From the NCBI RefSeq assembly GCF_000716335.1, contig NZ_KL591002.1, positions 552,999 to 616,998 on the forward strand: DNA of 64,000 nt. Reading direction: 5' to 3'. The notes under the pieces are model-generated. The model saw only the letters and a program-made list of their open reading frames with translations. It was not told the DNA's origin and searched no databases. This stretch comes from Streptomyces sp. NRRL S-118. Lineage in GTDB: Bacteria; Actinomycetota; Actinomycetes; Streptomycetales; Streptomycetaceae. The translations under genes were made by a program, and so were the position numbers. Position 1 is the first letter of the stretch, and each line of letters begins with the position of its first letter. Of this stretch, positions 49,458 to 59,099 are shown in pieces.

Positions 49458-50860
49458 GCCGAGAGGTCCTCCACCTCGTGCGTGCTCGAGGACGGAGACG
49501 TGACTCCGGATTCCCCCGGTTCCGTGACGGCCGGGTCGGCCTGGGCGATCAGGCGGCGTACCGCGGGTCCCATCTGGGCCGACCGCGCGTACTGCGCGGC
49601 GTGCTTCCTGGCGGCGGCCCGGTCCTCGTCGGTGGCCTCGACGGCGATCTTCGCGGCGCTGGAGTAGGCGGCGGCGAGCGCCTCCACGTCGAAGCCGAAG
49701 GCGCCGGTCCACAGCGGGTGCCCGGTCATGACGGTGGTGGCGTCGTGCTCCACCGCGTGCGCGGACATCACCGGCAGGCCGGTGGCCGCGTACTCGTACA
49801 CCTTGCCGGACGTCATGTACTTGCCGCCCATGATCATCAGCAGCAGGACGTCCCAGCTCGCGAAGATGTCGGGCACCTCGGCCTTGGGGGCGGGTCCGCC
49901 GAAGGACACCGCCTGCCCCTGGGCCTGGGCCTGGCGAATCATCTCCATGTGGGCGTTGGCCTCGCGGGCCGCGCCGGACCCGATCTGGCCGCGGATCTCC
50001 AGGCGGGAGCGGGCCACCAGCGGGTCGCGCTGCCGGGCGAGCTCCCAGCCGTCGAGGACGGCGCGCAGGATGCGGGGCGGCGAGGTGACCACGCCGAGGT
50101 GGCCGAAGACCAGGCCGGCCTCGGGGTCGGGCGTGCGGGTCGCGGCGGGCACGCTGTCCTCGTCGTAGCCGTTGCGCACGACGTGGATGCGGTGGGCCAG
50201 GTCGGGGTGGCGCTCGCGGTACCACTCGGCGATGGGGTCGTTGACCAGCCACAGCGACAGCGCGTTCTCCAGGACCTTGCGCTCCCACTGCCCGGAGAAC
50301 GAGTCCGGGGTGAAGGCCTCGCCGCCGCCGATGACGTCGACGGACCAGCCGTCGCGGAAGTCGATGGCGTACGGGACGCGGGCGGTCTCCCACAGGTGCA
50401 GGGCGGCGGCCATGTTGACGTACGGCACGCAGGTGGCGAGCACCAGGTCGACCGGCCTGTCCTGGTGGATCCGGGTGACGGCCCGCTCGAGGTCGGCCTT
50501 CCAGCCGCCGTAGATCGGCTCGGGGAAGTCCTTCATCCCCTTCTTGCGGTACGCGGCGGCCCACTGGACCGGGCGCAGCGCACGGTCCTCGGAGAACTTC
50601 CGGATGTCGGTCTCCAGGTCCTCGCGGACCAGCGGCAGCTTCACGATGCGCACGCGCGGGTCGACCCGCTCGGAGAGCGTGTGGTCGAGGCCGAAGTCCC
50701 GCTCCCAGGACTCGTCGGCGATGGTCACCACCGTCACGTCCCAGCCCTGTGCGATGAACTGGTTCGCTGTTTCGCGCATCCGGTAGGCGCAGCTTTTGGC
50801 CGCGGGTGGGAACCCGATCGCCAGGTAGATCACATGCTTGGGAGCAGGGATGGTAGACAC
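49454..50860 (-). CDS. GT4-family glycosyltransferase
   Basis: 468 residues, GTG start. The N-terminal half begins HVIYLAIGFPPAAKSCAYRM with a glycine/alanine acceptor loop; YAIDFRDGWSVDVIGGG is typical of family members. The C-terminal donor half carries VFGHLGVVTSPPRIL and MIMGGKYMTSGKVYEYAATGLPVM, the region that normally holds the E-x7-E motif. There is no SD; TAGCGT lies at 50867-50872, six bases before the GTG, so the message is probably leaderless. Divergent from the gene at 51002, coupled to the downstream 709-residue enzyme. Confidence 0.85.
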   Translation of the reverse strand: MSTIPAPKHVIYLAIGFPPAAKSCAYRMRETANQFIAQGWDVTVVTIADESWERDFGLDHTLSERVDPRVRIVKLPLVREDLETDIRKFSEDRALRPVQWAAAYRKKGMKDFPEPIYGGWKADLERAVTRIHQDRPVDLVLATCVPYVNMAAALHLWETARVPYAIDFRDGWSVDVIGGGEAFTPDSFSGQWERKVLENALSLWLVNDPIAEWYRERHPDLAHRIHVVRNGYDEDSVPAATRTPDPEAGLVFGHLGVVTSPPRILRAVLDGWELARQRDPLVARSRLEIRGQIGSGAAREANAHMEMIRQAQAQGQAVSFGGPAPKAEVPDIFASWDVLLLMIMGGKYMTSGKVYEYAATGLPVMSAHAVEHDATTVMTGHPLWTGAFGFDVEALAAAYSSAAKIAVEATDEDRAAARKHAAQYARSAQMGPAVRRLIAQADPAVTEPGESGVTSPSSSTHEVEDLSA

Positions 50861-50866
50861 CCGAAA

Positions 50867-50872
50867 ACGCTA
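50867..50872 (-). promoter_or_regulatory. -10 element of the GT4 gene at 50860
   Basis: TAGCGT with six bases to the GTG start; no SD. Together with the divergent gene at 51002, this 141-base gap must hold two promoters. Confidence 0.45.
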
Positions 50873-51001
50873 GCATGGCGGGATTGCGCGCCGACCACGG
50901 CCGAGGGGCCGCTCGGTTTCCCCCGGACGACCCTGGAAGGCCGCTGCCGGCAGCCCCCCACCGCCACCACCGGGCGAGACATATTCCTCGGGAGAACAGT
51001 G

Positions 51002-53500
51002 ATGCCGCAGTCCGCTCAAACGGCCCGGCTGGTCTTTCTGGCCGGCACCGACGTCGCCGTCGATTCCCGAACGGGACGCATGGCGGTCGCGGCGGCGCGG
51101 GACGGGTGGGACGTCACGATCCTCTCACCCGGCGCGGCCGACGACGTGGAGGAGTCCTCCCTCGGGCGCGTCAACCTCGTGCGCGTCCCCGTCGGCACCG
51201 CTCTGCGGGAGCGGGCCGCCCTGCGCGCCAAGGGCCACCGCCTGCGCCGCATGATCACCCAGTACGGGCTGACCGACCCGGAGCAGCTCAGCCGCTTCCA
51301 CGCCGGACACGGCGCCTGGGTCCGCCAGTCCACGGCCCGCGCGGGCTCGCTGGGCGCGCCCGCCCGCCAGGGCGCCAAGGCGTGGATACGGATGCGGCGC
51401 GAGGCGCACCGGATGCGGATGCGCGTCTACCGGTGGGAGCGCCGCCGCGACCTGACGGCGGGCGGCCCGACCGGCGACTGGCGCACGGACTGGCCGGAGC
51501 TCCTCGACCTCGACCTGGCGCTCGGCGCGGAGCTGGAGAAGCTGCGGCCGGCCGTCGTCCACGTCCATGACATCTCGCTGCTGGCCACCGCCGCCCTCAG
51601 CTCCGCCCGCCTGCGGGCGCAGGGGGTGCGCACGCGCTGGGTGTACGAGATCTCCGCGCCGACCGAGGAGACGGAGTACACGCCGGAGCGCCGGGAGAGC
51701 GCCTACCGTGCGCTGGAGCGGGAGTTCACCGGCCGGGCCGACGCGCTGACCGCGGCGACCGGGCGGCTGGCCGCCTCCGCGCCGGGTGACGTCCTGCTCG
51801 TCCCGGAGGCGCCGCCCGCGCCCGCCCCCGCCGACGGGCGCGGCCCGCTGCCCGCCGTGCGCAACCTGTGCGGGCTGTACGGCGCGGGGCCGCTGTGGGT
51901 GTACGCGGGCGACCTCTCCGGCCACCAGCTGGAGACGGTGTTCGCGGCGCTGGCCCAGCTGCCGGACCACCATCTGGCGCTGGTGTCCCCCGACCCGGTG
52001 CCGGACGCGGTGCTCGCGCTCGCCGACAAGCAGGACGTGCGGGACCGGGTGCACACCCCGCCGCCGGCGCTGCCCGGGCTCGCCCACGCCTATCTGGCGT
52101 CCGCCGACGCGGCGGTCGCGGGCTGCGGCTGCGCGACGGCCGACGAGCCGGCGCGCGACCGGCTGAGCGCGTGGTACGTGCAGGCCGGGCTGCCGGTCGT
52201 CAGCGCGTGCGGGCAGGGCCCGGCCGCGTTCGCGAAGGCGGTCGCGGGGGCGGTGGACCCGGGGCGGCGGCCATCGGCCGAGGAGCGGCGCGCCCACACC
52301 TGGGAGCACCGGGTGGCGCCGCTGCTGGCGCTGTACCGGAAGCTCGGCGGGGGCCCGGCGCTGACCCCGCGCCCGGAGCTGGGCTGGGACGGCGAGCCCG
52401 TCCCCGTGCCCAAGGCCGGCGCCCGGCCCGCGCGGCCGGTGCCGACGTGGACGCCGCTGACGCGGCAGACGCCCGTCCGCCTGGGCATGGGCCCGGCGAA
52501 CTACGCGGGCCAGCTCGCCTCCTTCGCGCACGCGGTGTGCCGCAGCCGGCCCGACGTGTCGGCGCAGGTGTTCATGGCGACGGCGCCGGGGACGTTCAAC
52601 TACCCGGCGGACGTGTACCTCGACAGCTCCAAGCTCGGCCGGCTGACGGTGATGCTGGAGCAGGCCGAGCGGGTCTTCCGCAACTACACGCATGTGATCG
52701 CGGACGCCTTCCTGCCGGTGCTGGGGCGGCTCAACGGCAGCCACCTGGAGGACGACCTGCCCGCGCTGCTGCGCACCAGCATCAAGGTGGCGCTGCTGGC
52801 GCACGGCAGCGAGATCCGCCACCCGCTGCACCACATGGACCGGGTCGCGCACTCCCTCTTCCACGACGCCCCGGACGGCATGGTGGACCGGCTGACCAAG
52901 GTCGCCGAGCGCAACCGCGCCACGGCCGAGCGGTTCGGGCTGCCGGCCTTCGTCACCACCCCGGACCTGCTGGACGACCTGCCGTCGGCCACGTGGGCCC
53001 CGCTGGTGGTGGACGTGGACGCGTTCGCCTGCGACCGGCCGGTGATGGAGCGGCGGCGCCCGGTGGTGCTGCACGCGCCGTCGAAGCGGTGGACGAAGGG
53101 CACGGACCGGGCTCTGCCGGTGCTGCGGGAGCTGGACGACCGGGGCGTGATCGAGTTCCGGCTGGCCGAGCAGGTCGACTGGACCGAGATGCGGGAGCTG
53201 GTCAAGGACGCGGACATCGTGGTGGACCAGTTCGCGATCGGCAGTTACGGCACGTTCGCCTGCGAGGGCATGGCGGCGGGCAAGCCGGTCGTGGCCTACC
53301 TGACGGAGACGGTCGCCGCGACCCTGGGCGAGGACAACCCGGTGGTGAACGCCACACCGGACACGCTGCGGGAGGCGCTGGAGTCGCTGCTGGACGACCG
53401 GGACGGCACGGCGCGCCTGGGCGAGCGCTCGGCGCGGTTCGCCCGGAAGTACCACGACGGCACGCGCACGGCGGCGGTACTGGCGGACTTCCTGCAGTAG
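51002..53500 (+). CDS. Two-part glycosyltransferase of 832 residues
   Basis: ATG at 51002 with GGGAGA seven to eight bases upstream. Residues 1-450 look like one GT-B protein (ARLVFLAGTDVAVDSRTGRMA at the start, KLRPAVVHVHDISLLATAAL, YEISAPTEETEYTP, then a donor-side fold from about 300). Residues 495-832 look like a second GT-B-like unit (PVRLGMGPANYAGQLASFAHAV; LLAHGSEIRHP; VVLHAPSKRWTKGT; DQFAIGSYGTFACEGMAAGKPVV). Such tandem enzymes can build a disaccharide repeat. The linker (460-490) is Pro/Ala/Arg-rich. It is the only plus-strand gene in its neighbourhood and ends at a hairpin shared with the opposing operon. Confidence 0.82.
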   Translation: MPQSAQTARLVFLAGTDVAVDSRTGRMAVAAARDGWDVTILSPGAADDVEESSLGRVNLVRVPVGTALRERAALRAKGHRLRRMITQYGLTDPEQLSRFHAGHGAWVRQSTARAGSLGAPARQGAKAWIRMRREAHRMRMRVYRWERRRDLTAGGPTGDWRTDWPELLDLDLALGAELEKLRPAVVHVHDISLLATAALSSARLRAQGVRTRWVYEISAPTEETEYTPERRESAYRALEREFTGRADALTAATGRLAASAPGDVLLVPEAPPAPAPADGRGPLPAVRNLCGLYGAGPLWVYAGDLSGHQLETVFAALAQLPDHHLALVSPDPVPDAVLALADKQDVRDRVHTPPPALPGLAHAYLASADAAVAGCGCATADEPARDRLSAWYVQAGLPVVSACGQGPAAFAKAVAGAVDPGRRPSAEERRAHTWEHRVAPLLALYRKLGGGPALTPRPELGWDGEPVPVPKAGARPARPVPTWTPLTRQTPVRLGMGPANYAGQLASFAHAVCRSRPDVSAQVFMATAPGTFNYPADVYLDSSKLGRLTVMLEQAERVFRNYTHVIADAFLPVLGRLNGSHLEDDLPALLRTSIKVALLAHGSEIRHPLHHMDRVAHSLFHDAPDGMVDRLTKVAERNRATAERFGLPAFVTTPDLLDDLPSATWAPLVVDVDAFACDRPVMERRRPVVLHAPSKRWTKGTDRALPVLRELDDRGVIEFRLAEQVDWTEMRELVKDADIVVDQFAIGSYGTFACEGMAAGKPVVAYLTETVAATLGEDNPVVNATPDTLREALESLLDDRDGTARLGERSARFARKYHDGTRTAAVLADFLQ

Positions 53501-53535
53501 CGGTCCTGCTCCACGGCGCCCGGCACGTACGCGAA

Positions 53536-53571
53536 GAGGCGGCGCCCCCTCCCGCGAGGGGCCGCCGCCTC
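53536..53571. terminator. Bidirectional terminator between 53500 (+) and 53597 (-)
   Basis: GAGGCGGCG.CCCCTC / GAGGGG.CGCCGCCTC with a short loop, in the convergent gap of 96 bases. Confidence 0.8.
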
Positions 53572-53596
53572 GTGCCGTACGCGTACGGAGGCGGTG

Positions 53597-54880
53597 TCAG
53601 CCGCCGATGACGACGCGGCGCACGCCCTGCCAGGCGGCCGGGTCGGTGGTGCGGCGGCCGTCGACCAGCACGGTGACGTCGGGCAGGTCCGCCGGGGTCA
53701 GCGTGCGGTACTCGGCGTGGTCCGCCTGGAGGATCGCGGCGGTGACCTTCTCGCCGCGGTGCGCGGTCAGGCCGTGCGCCTCCAGCTCGTCGGCCGTGTA
53801 CATCGGGTCGGAGACGAACGGCACCGCGCCGCGCGCCTTGAGCGCCTCGACGGTCGGGAAGACGCCCGAGAAGGCGGTCTCCTTGACGCCACCGCGGTAG
53901 GCGGCGCCCAGCACGAGCACGTTGACGCCGGTCAGGTCGCCGTAGGCGGCGGCCAGCAGGTCCACGGCGTACTCCGGCATCGCGGCGTTGGCCTCACGGG
54001 CCGAGCGCACGACGGTCGCCTCCGGGTCGTTCCACAGGTACATCCGCGGGTAGATCGGGATGCAGTGGCCGCCGACGGCGATGCCCGGCTGGTGGATGTG
54101 GCTGTAGGGCTGCGAGTTGCAGGCCTCGATGACCTTCTTGACGTCGATGCCGTTCTGGTCGGCGAACCGGGCGAACTGGTTCGCCAGGCCGATGTTGACG
54201 TCGCGGTACGTGGTCTCGGCGAGCTTGGCCAGCTCGGAGGCCTCGGCCGTGCCCAGGTCCCACACGCCGTTCGGCTGCGGCAGGTCGGTGCGGTCGTCGA
54301 AGTCGAGGACCTGCTCGTAGAACTCCACACCGCGACGGGTGGACGCCTCGTCGATGCCGCCGACGAGCTTGGGGTAGCGGCGCAGGTCGGCGAAGACGCG
54401 GCCGGTGAGCACCCGCTCCGGGGAGAAGACCAGGTGGAAGTCCTCGCCGGCCGTCAGGCCGGAACCCTCCTCCAGCATCGGCGCCCAGCGGGTGCGGGTG
54501 GTGCCGACCGGCAGGGTCGTCTCGTACGAGACCAGGGTGCCGGGCTTGAGGCCCTTGGCGATCGCCTTGGTCGCGGCGTCCATCCAGCCGAAGTCCGGGG
54601 TGCCCTCGGCGTCCACGAACAGCGGGACGACGACCACGACGGCGTCGGACTGGGCGACGGCGGCGGTGGTGTCGGTGGTCGCGGACAGCAGCCCGGCGCC
54701 GACGGTCTGCTTGAGCAGCCGGTCCAGGTCGTGCTCGCCCGGGAAGGGCTCGGTGCCGGCGTTGACCAGCTCGACGACCTTCTCGTTGACGTCGGCGCCG
54801 ATGACCTTGTGGCCCTTGACGGCGAACTGCACGGCGAGCGGCAGGCCGATCTTGCCGAGCGCGACTACACAGATATTCAT
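53597..54880 (-). CDS. UDP-N-acetylhexosamine 6-dehydrogenase (WbpA/WecC-like)
   Basis: 427 residues. The N-terminal Rossmann loop is VVALGKIGLPLA. The central domain follows, with catalytic Cys273 in GIAVGGHCIPIYP, and the C-terminal UDP-binding domain is present (LVLGAAYRGGVKETAFS). It oxidises C6 of a UDP-HexNAc to the uronate in two NAD-dependent steps. UDP-GlcNAc is the likely substrate given the aminotransferase, oxidoreductase and acetyltransferase in the same island. UDP-ManNAc (WecC) remains possible because no epimerase is visible. It is the last gene of a five-gene operon; its ATG overlaps the preceding stop (ATGA). Confidence 0.93.
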   Translation of the reverse strand: MNICVVALGKIGLPLAVQFAVKGHKVIGADVNEKVVELVNAGTEPFPGEHDLDRLLKQTVGAGLLSATTDTTAAVAQSDAVVVVVPLFVDAEGTPDFGWMDAATKAIAKGLKPGTLVSYETTLPVGTTRTRWAPMLEEGSGLTAGEDFHLVFSPERVLTGRVFADLRRYPKLVGGIDEASTRRGVEFYEQVLDFDDRTDLPQPNGVWDLGTAEASELAKLAETTYRDVNIGLANQFARFADQNGIDVKKVIEACNSQPYSHIHQPGIAVGGHCIPIYPRMYLWNDPEATVVRSAREANAAMPEYAVDLLAAAYGDLTGVNVLVLGAAYRGGVKETAFSGVFPTVEALKARGAVPFVSDPMYTADELEAHGLTAHRGEKVTAAILQADHAEYRTLTPADLPDVTVLVDGRRTTDPAAWQGVRRVVIGG

Positions 54881-56508
54881 CGGGTCAGTTTCCTCTTCAC
54901 ACGGGACATCAATTGGCGCAGTCGCTTGCCCACGCCGAGCGGGGGCTCCCAGAGCGGAGCCGTGGTGATCACCAGCCGCCCCTTGGCGTTGGCGTTGGCC
55001 GAGATGCGGTACGGGATCCGCTCCCGCCAGCGCCGGGCCAGGGGAAGCGGCCGGCCACGGACCGGGACCGGGATCTCGTACACCGAGCCTGCCACGTCCA
55101 CGTACGCGCGGACACCGAGCTTGGCCCGGTGCGGCTCGACGGGGATCCGGGCGTGGAGCACCGTGCCGGTGCCGTCGGCCGTCGGCTCGCGGGACGGCTC
55201 GCCGGCCGGGGCCGGCAGATCGGTGCCCACGGGCAGCCGGCGTCCGCCGGGCTTGTCGGCGCTCTTGGGCATCGCCTTGGCGGCCAGGCGGAGCACGGCC
55301 GAACCGGTCTCACCGGTCACGGGGATCCGTACCGCGAGGCGGACCGCCATGTCGTCGCCGCTCTGGTCCCACTCGGCGGAGAGCAGCTCCGTGCCGGCGG
55401 CCAGCTGCCTCGGCACGGCCTCGGCGATGACCTCGAAGAGCCGGTCGGGCAGGCCGAGGCGGGCGTCGCGGAAACCCGGGTAGCGGGCGAAGGCCCGGCC
55501 GTCCTCCAGCAGGAACGGCGGCGGGCCGTGCTCGGTCTCGTCGGCGATGGCCCGGACCAGCTCGTCGACGGCGCCGCGCTGGGCGAGCCCGATCCGTACG
55601 CGCCGCTTCACGTCCAGCTTGTCGCGGATCGCGTCGGTGAAGTAGGTGTCGGCGAGGCGGGCGATGCCCGCGCACAGCTGGACCTGGGTCTCGCGGTCCA
55701 GGGAGGGGAAGTCCTCCTGGACGAGCTTGGCGAGCTCCCAGGTGAAGTGGCGCTGGAAGACCGCGTCACGCTTCGGCCCCGCCTCGATCAGGCCGGCCGC
55801 GTGCCGCATGATCTCGCTGACGCAGTGCAGTCGGGCGAGGTGGTTCGCGCGGTACGTGATGTTCGACGCGTCACCGCGCTTGACCGCGTAGTAGCAGGTG
55901 TAGTCGGCGACGACGGAGATCTTGCGGGCCCGTACGCACGCCTCGATGGTGAAGGGCTGGTCGGAGCCGACCGGCATGTCCTCCGGGAAGCGCAGCTTGT
56001 GCTGTTCGACCAGCTCGCGCCGGAACAGTTTGGTGTTGGCCAGCGTGAACGGCAGCGCCGAGTCGTACAGGCTGACGTCCGGGTCGCTCTTCTTGTAGAG
56101 CGCCTGGTGGACGTAGCGGCCGTTGGTGCCGACCATCTTGCCGACGACGATGTCCGAGCCGTGCTCGTCGGCGCAGGCCACCATCCGCTCCAGCGCCTGC
56201 TCGCCCAGGTAGTCGTCGGAGCCGATGAAGTAGACGAACCGGCCGGTGGCCACGTCCAGCGCCCGGTTGCTGGGCGCGGCCGGGCCACCGGAGTTCTCCT
56301 GGTGGATGACCTTGACGGTGTCCGGGTACTGCTCCGCGAACCTGTCGAGTTCGCGGCCACTGTCGTCGGTGGAACCGTCGTCGACCGCCACGATCTCCAG
56401 CCGGTCCCGCCCGATGCTCTGTCCCAGGAGGGAGTTCAGGCACTCGGTGAGGTAGGGCATGGTGTTGTAGACGGCGACGACGACACTGACGTCAGGGGTT
56501 CCTGCCAT
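54877..56508 (-). CDS. Family 2 glycosyltransferase with C-terminal beta-rich region
   Basis: 543 residues. GT-A domain: VSVVVAVYNTMPYL, EIVAVDDGSTDDSG, NSGGPAAPSNRALDVATGRF, and YFIGSDDYLGEQALE, where the acidic pair is SDD rather than DADD as in its relative at 33750-35000. A helical region then a beta-rich accessory domain follow from about 370. The two GT2s align over their first 350 residues, including a late LEDGRAFARYPGFRD segment. It overlaps its upstream neighbour by 17 bases and the dehydrogenase gene by four. Donor is perhaps the diacetamido-uronate made by this operon. Confidence 0.9.
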   Translation of the reverse strand: MAGTPDVSVVVAVYNTMPYLTECLNSLLGQSIGRDRLEIVAVDDGSTDDSGRELDRFAEQYPDTVKVIHQENSGGPAAPSNRALDVATGRFVYFIGSDDYLGEQALERMVACADEHGSDIVVGKMVGTNGRYVHQALYKKSDPDVSLYDSALPFTLANTKLFRRELVEQHKLRFPEDMPVGSDQPFTIEACVRARKISVVADYTCYYAVKRGDASNITYRANHLARLHCVSEIMRHAAGLIEAGPKRDAVFQRHFTWELAKLVQEDFPSLDRETQVQLCAGIARLADTYFTDAIRDKLDVKRRVRIGLAQRGAVDELVRAIADETEHGPPPFLLEDGRAFARYPGFRDARLGLPDRLFEVIAEAVPRQLAAGTELLSAEWDQSGDDMAVRLAVRIPVTGETGSAVLRLAAKAMPKSADKPGGRRLPVGTDLPAPAGEPSREPTADGTGTVLHARIPVEPHRAKLGVRAYVDVAGSVYEIPVPVRGRPLPLARRWRERIPYRISANANAKGRLVITTAPLWEPPLGVGKRLRQLMSRVKRKLTR

Positions 56509-58087
56509 CCCCCGCTCCCTGCATCAGTCGGGTGTAGACCGAATCGAGAACCTTGGCCTGGGCTTCCCAGGTCCACTCGTCGAGCCTGCCCTCGACCTCG
56601 TAGGCGGCGGTGTACCGCTTGGGGTCGGCGAGCACCGCGCGCACGGCGCGCACGTAGTCGGTGACGTCCTCGGCCCGGAAGACCTCTCCCTGGCCGGTCT
56701 CCCGGGTCACCTCGGCCATCGTCTTCACATCGCTGACCACCAGCGGCAGCCGGGCGTGCGAGTACTCGAAGAACTTCGTGATCAGCGCGATCTCGTGGTT
56801 CGGCCAGTGGTGGATCGGGATGACGCCGACGTCCGCCCCGGACAGGAACGGCACGACCTGCCAGTGCGGTACGTACGGCAGGGCGTGCACCCGGTCGGCC
56901 ACGCCGAGCTCCTCGGCGCGCGCCATGAGCTCCTTGACGTACGGCAGTTCCGGGCTGGACGCCACGAACAGCACGTGCGCCTCGGGGAGCTCCGGCAGGC
57001 CCTCGACCATGATGCCGAGGCCGCGCTGACGGGCCGCCAGACCGCTGTAGACCAGCAGGGGCACGTCCGGGCCGATCCCGCACAGGCCGCGGATGTCCGG
57101 CACCGGCTCGTCGGTGAAGCGCGAGGTGGCCGCCGCGTCCGGCGCGTTGAGCACCACCGCGGGGCGCTCGCGCAGCTTGTGCGACTTCTGCAGCAGGTCG
57201 GCGAGGCCGCCGGAGACGGTCATCACCGCATCGGCGTACTTCGCGTGCTCCCGCTCGTACGCCACCATCGCGGGCAGCTTGCGCTGGTTGGCCCAGGAGC
57301 GCACGCCGGGGAGGAACTCATGGGCGTCCCACACCAGCTGGACCTTGCGGCCGGCGGCGCGGGCGCGCAGCTTGGCGCGCGAGCCGACGCCGAGCATGCG
57401 GAAGTCGTTGGCGTGGATGATGTCCGGCTTCAGCTCGTCGATGACGGGCCCGTACGCCAGCTCGAAGTCCCACACGCCCGGGTCGAGCCGGCGCCAGGCG
57501 CGCTCGCCCATGGTCGTCAGCCAGAAGGCGGTGGTCGCCCGGTCCAGGGCGGCGGAGCGGGTCCGGCGGATGTTGCGCAGCTTGCGCGTCTCCCGGGTGC
57601 GCAGCGACACCCAGCGGGAGGTCGCCTTCGCCGCCACGCGCGGGACGGTCAGCCATGCCTTGGCGGCGGCCGGGCCGAGCGGCGAGCTCGCCTCACCGGC
57701 CTTCAGCGCGTCGCCGCGCACGCGCAGGTCCGCGCGCCACGCCTTGACCTGCTGGCGGCGGAAGTCGGCGACGCGGTCGGAGGAGTACGCGAGCGGCCGG
57801 CGCAGCGGCGCGCCCCGCAGGTCCTTCGGGCGGGTCGACATCTTCGACTTCACCCGGATGAGCCGGACCTCGGCGTCGCCGATCATCCAGGTGTCGGACT
57901 CCTCCTTGCCGGTCAGCTTGCCGAGCAGGATGACGTCCCAGCCGGCCGCCGCCGCTGAGCTCGCCTGCTTCTGCACCCGGGAGTCGCCGTGCACGCCGTT
58001 GTCGACGAGCATGACGATCCGTCCGCGCGTGCCCCTGCGGGCACGCTGCGGACTGCCGGGCGTGTTCTCGGAGGTGTCAGGCGACAT
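56492..58087 (-). CDS. GT4-family glycosyltransferase
   Basis: 531 residues. GT-B N-terminal half begins IVMLVDNGVHGDSRVQKQA with a basic insert (about 95-200) probably lying on the membrane. KPDIIHANDFRMLGVG, VWDAHEFLPG and VMTVSGGLADLL are typical acceptor-side motifs. The donor half has LLVYSGLAARQRGLGIMVEGL and ALITKFFEYSHARLPLVV (donor phosphate region). Its start overlaps the oxidoreductase stop by 11 bases. It probably adds a sugar to an undecaprenyl-linked intermediate in the cytoplasm. Confidence 0.88.
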   Translation of the reverse strand: MSPDTSENTPGSPQRARRGTRGRIVMLVDNGVHGDSRVQKQASSAAAAGWDVILLGKLTGKEESDTWMIGDAEVRLIRVKSKMSTRPKDLRGAPLRRPLAYSSDRVADFRRQQVKAWRADLRVRGDALKAGEASSPLGPAAAKAWLTVPRVAAKATSRWVSLRTRETRKLRNIRRTRSAALDRATTAFWLTTMGERAWRRLDPGVWDFELAYGPVIDELKPDIIHANDFRMLGVGSRAKLRARAAGRKVQLVWDAHEFLPGVRSWANQRKLPAMVAYEREHAKYADAVMTVSGGLADLLQKSHKLRERPAVVLNAPDAAATSRFTDEPVPDIRGLCGIGPDVPLLVYSGLAARQRGLGIMVEGLPELPEAHVLFVASSPELPYVKELMARAEELGVADRVHALPYVPHWQVVPFLSGADVGVIPIHHWPNHEIALITKFFEYSHARLPLVVSDVKTMAEVTRETGQGEVFRAEDVTDYVRAVRAVLADPKRYTAAYEVEGRLDEWTWEAQAKVLDSVYTRLMQGAGDGRNP

Positions 58088-59099
58088 GGTCCGTCCGGTC
58101 CTGGGCCGGGAGGGTGACGGTGGTACCGCGGGAGGCCGACTCGAGGACCGCGGCGGCCACCTCCACCGTACGCAGACCCTGGCGCAGCGTGCAGATGTCG
58201 TGCGACTCGCCGAGGACCGCGTCGCGGAACAGCTCGTGCTCGACGAGGAGCGGCTCCCGCTTCGGGATGGCGTAGCGGATCATGTCGCCCTCGGAGACCC
58301 CGCGGAACGCGCGCAGCGCCTCCCACTCGGTGGCCACGGCGGCGTTCGAGTAGAAGGTGAGGTCGGCGGTGAGGGTGTCGGCGATGAAGCAGCCCTTCTC
58401 ACCCGTGACGGAGGTGAATCGCTCCTTCAGCGGGCTGAGCCAGTTCACCAGGTGGTTGACCATCGTGCCGTCGGACAGCTGGCCGACGGCCGAGACCATG
58501 TCCTCGTGCGGGCGGCCCGACTTCGACACCGTGTGGGCGGCGATGGACCGGTACTCCTGGCCCGTGACCCAGCCGGTCAGGTCGATGTCGTGCGTCGCGA
58601 GGTCCTTGACCACGCCGACGTCCGCGATGCGGTGCGGGAAGGGACCCTGGCGGCGGGTGACGACCTGGTAGACGTCGCCCAGCTCGCCGGCCTCCAGCCG
58701 GGAGCGCAGGCTGCGCAGCGCCGGGTTGCAGCGCTCGATGTGGCCCACGCCGGCCACCAGGCCGCGCGCCTCGAACGCCTCGACGAGCCGGCGGGCACCC
58801 TCGACGGTGTCCGCGACCGGCTTCTCGATCAGCGCGTGCACGCCGGCGTCGGCCAGCTTCAGGCCGACTTCCTCGTGCAGCGCGGTCGGGCAGGCCACGA
58901 CGGCGTAGTCGATGCCGAGCGAGATCAGTTCCTCGACGGTGGACAGGACGGGTGCGCCCTGGGCCCAGCCGTTCTTGTCACCCATCGGGTCGACGACGCC
59001 GACGAGCTGTACGCCGTCCAGCCCCGCCAGTACGCGGGCGTGGTGGCGTCCCATCGAGCCGAGGCCGATCAGACCGGCCCGCAGTCCAGCAGCAGTCAC
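58077..59099 (-). CDS. Gfo/Idh/MocA oxidoreductase (WbpB-like)
   Basis: 340 residues, GTG start overlapping the aminotransferase stop by four bases. The NAD-binding loop is AGLIGLGSMGRHHARVL. ALIEKPVAD (EKP motif) and KDLATHDIDLTGW, with the catalytic His/Asp, are both present. Relatives WbpB/WlbA oxidise C3 of UDP-GlcNAc-uronate, and GnnA does the same on UDP-GlcNAc. The coupled aminotransferase then installs the 3-amino group. Choice between the uronate and non-uronate substrate is inferred from the co-operonic UDP-sugar dehydrogenase. Confidence 0.9.
   Translation of the reverse strand: MTAAGLRAGLIGLGSMGRHHARVLAGLDGVQLVGVVDPMGDKNGWAQGAPVLSTVEELISLGIDYAVVACPTALHEEVGLKLADAGVHALIEKPVADTVEGARRLVEAFEARGLVAGVGHIERCNPALRSLRSRLEAGELGDVYQVVTRRQGPFPHRIADVGVVKDLATHDIDLTGWVTGQEYRSIAAHTVSKSGRPHEDMVSAVGQLSDGTMVNHLVNWLSPLKERFTSVTGEKGCFIADTLTADLTFYSNAAVATEWEALRAFRGVSEGDMIRYAIPKREPLLVEHELFRDAVLGESHDICTLRQGLRTVEVAAAVLESASRGTTVTLPAQDRTDHVA

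Noticed and set aside
49478..51001. 508-codon extension upstream of the 51002 start
   Set aside because: The extension is antisense to the GT4 gene at 49454-50860; an SD-supported ATG exists at 51002.
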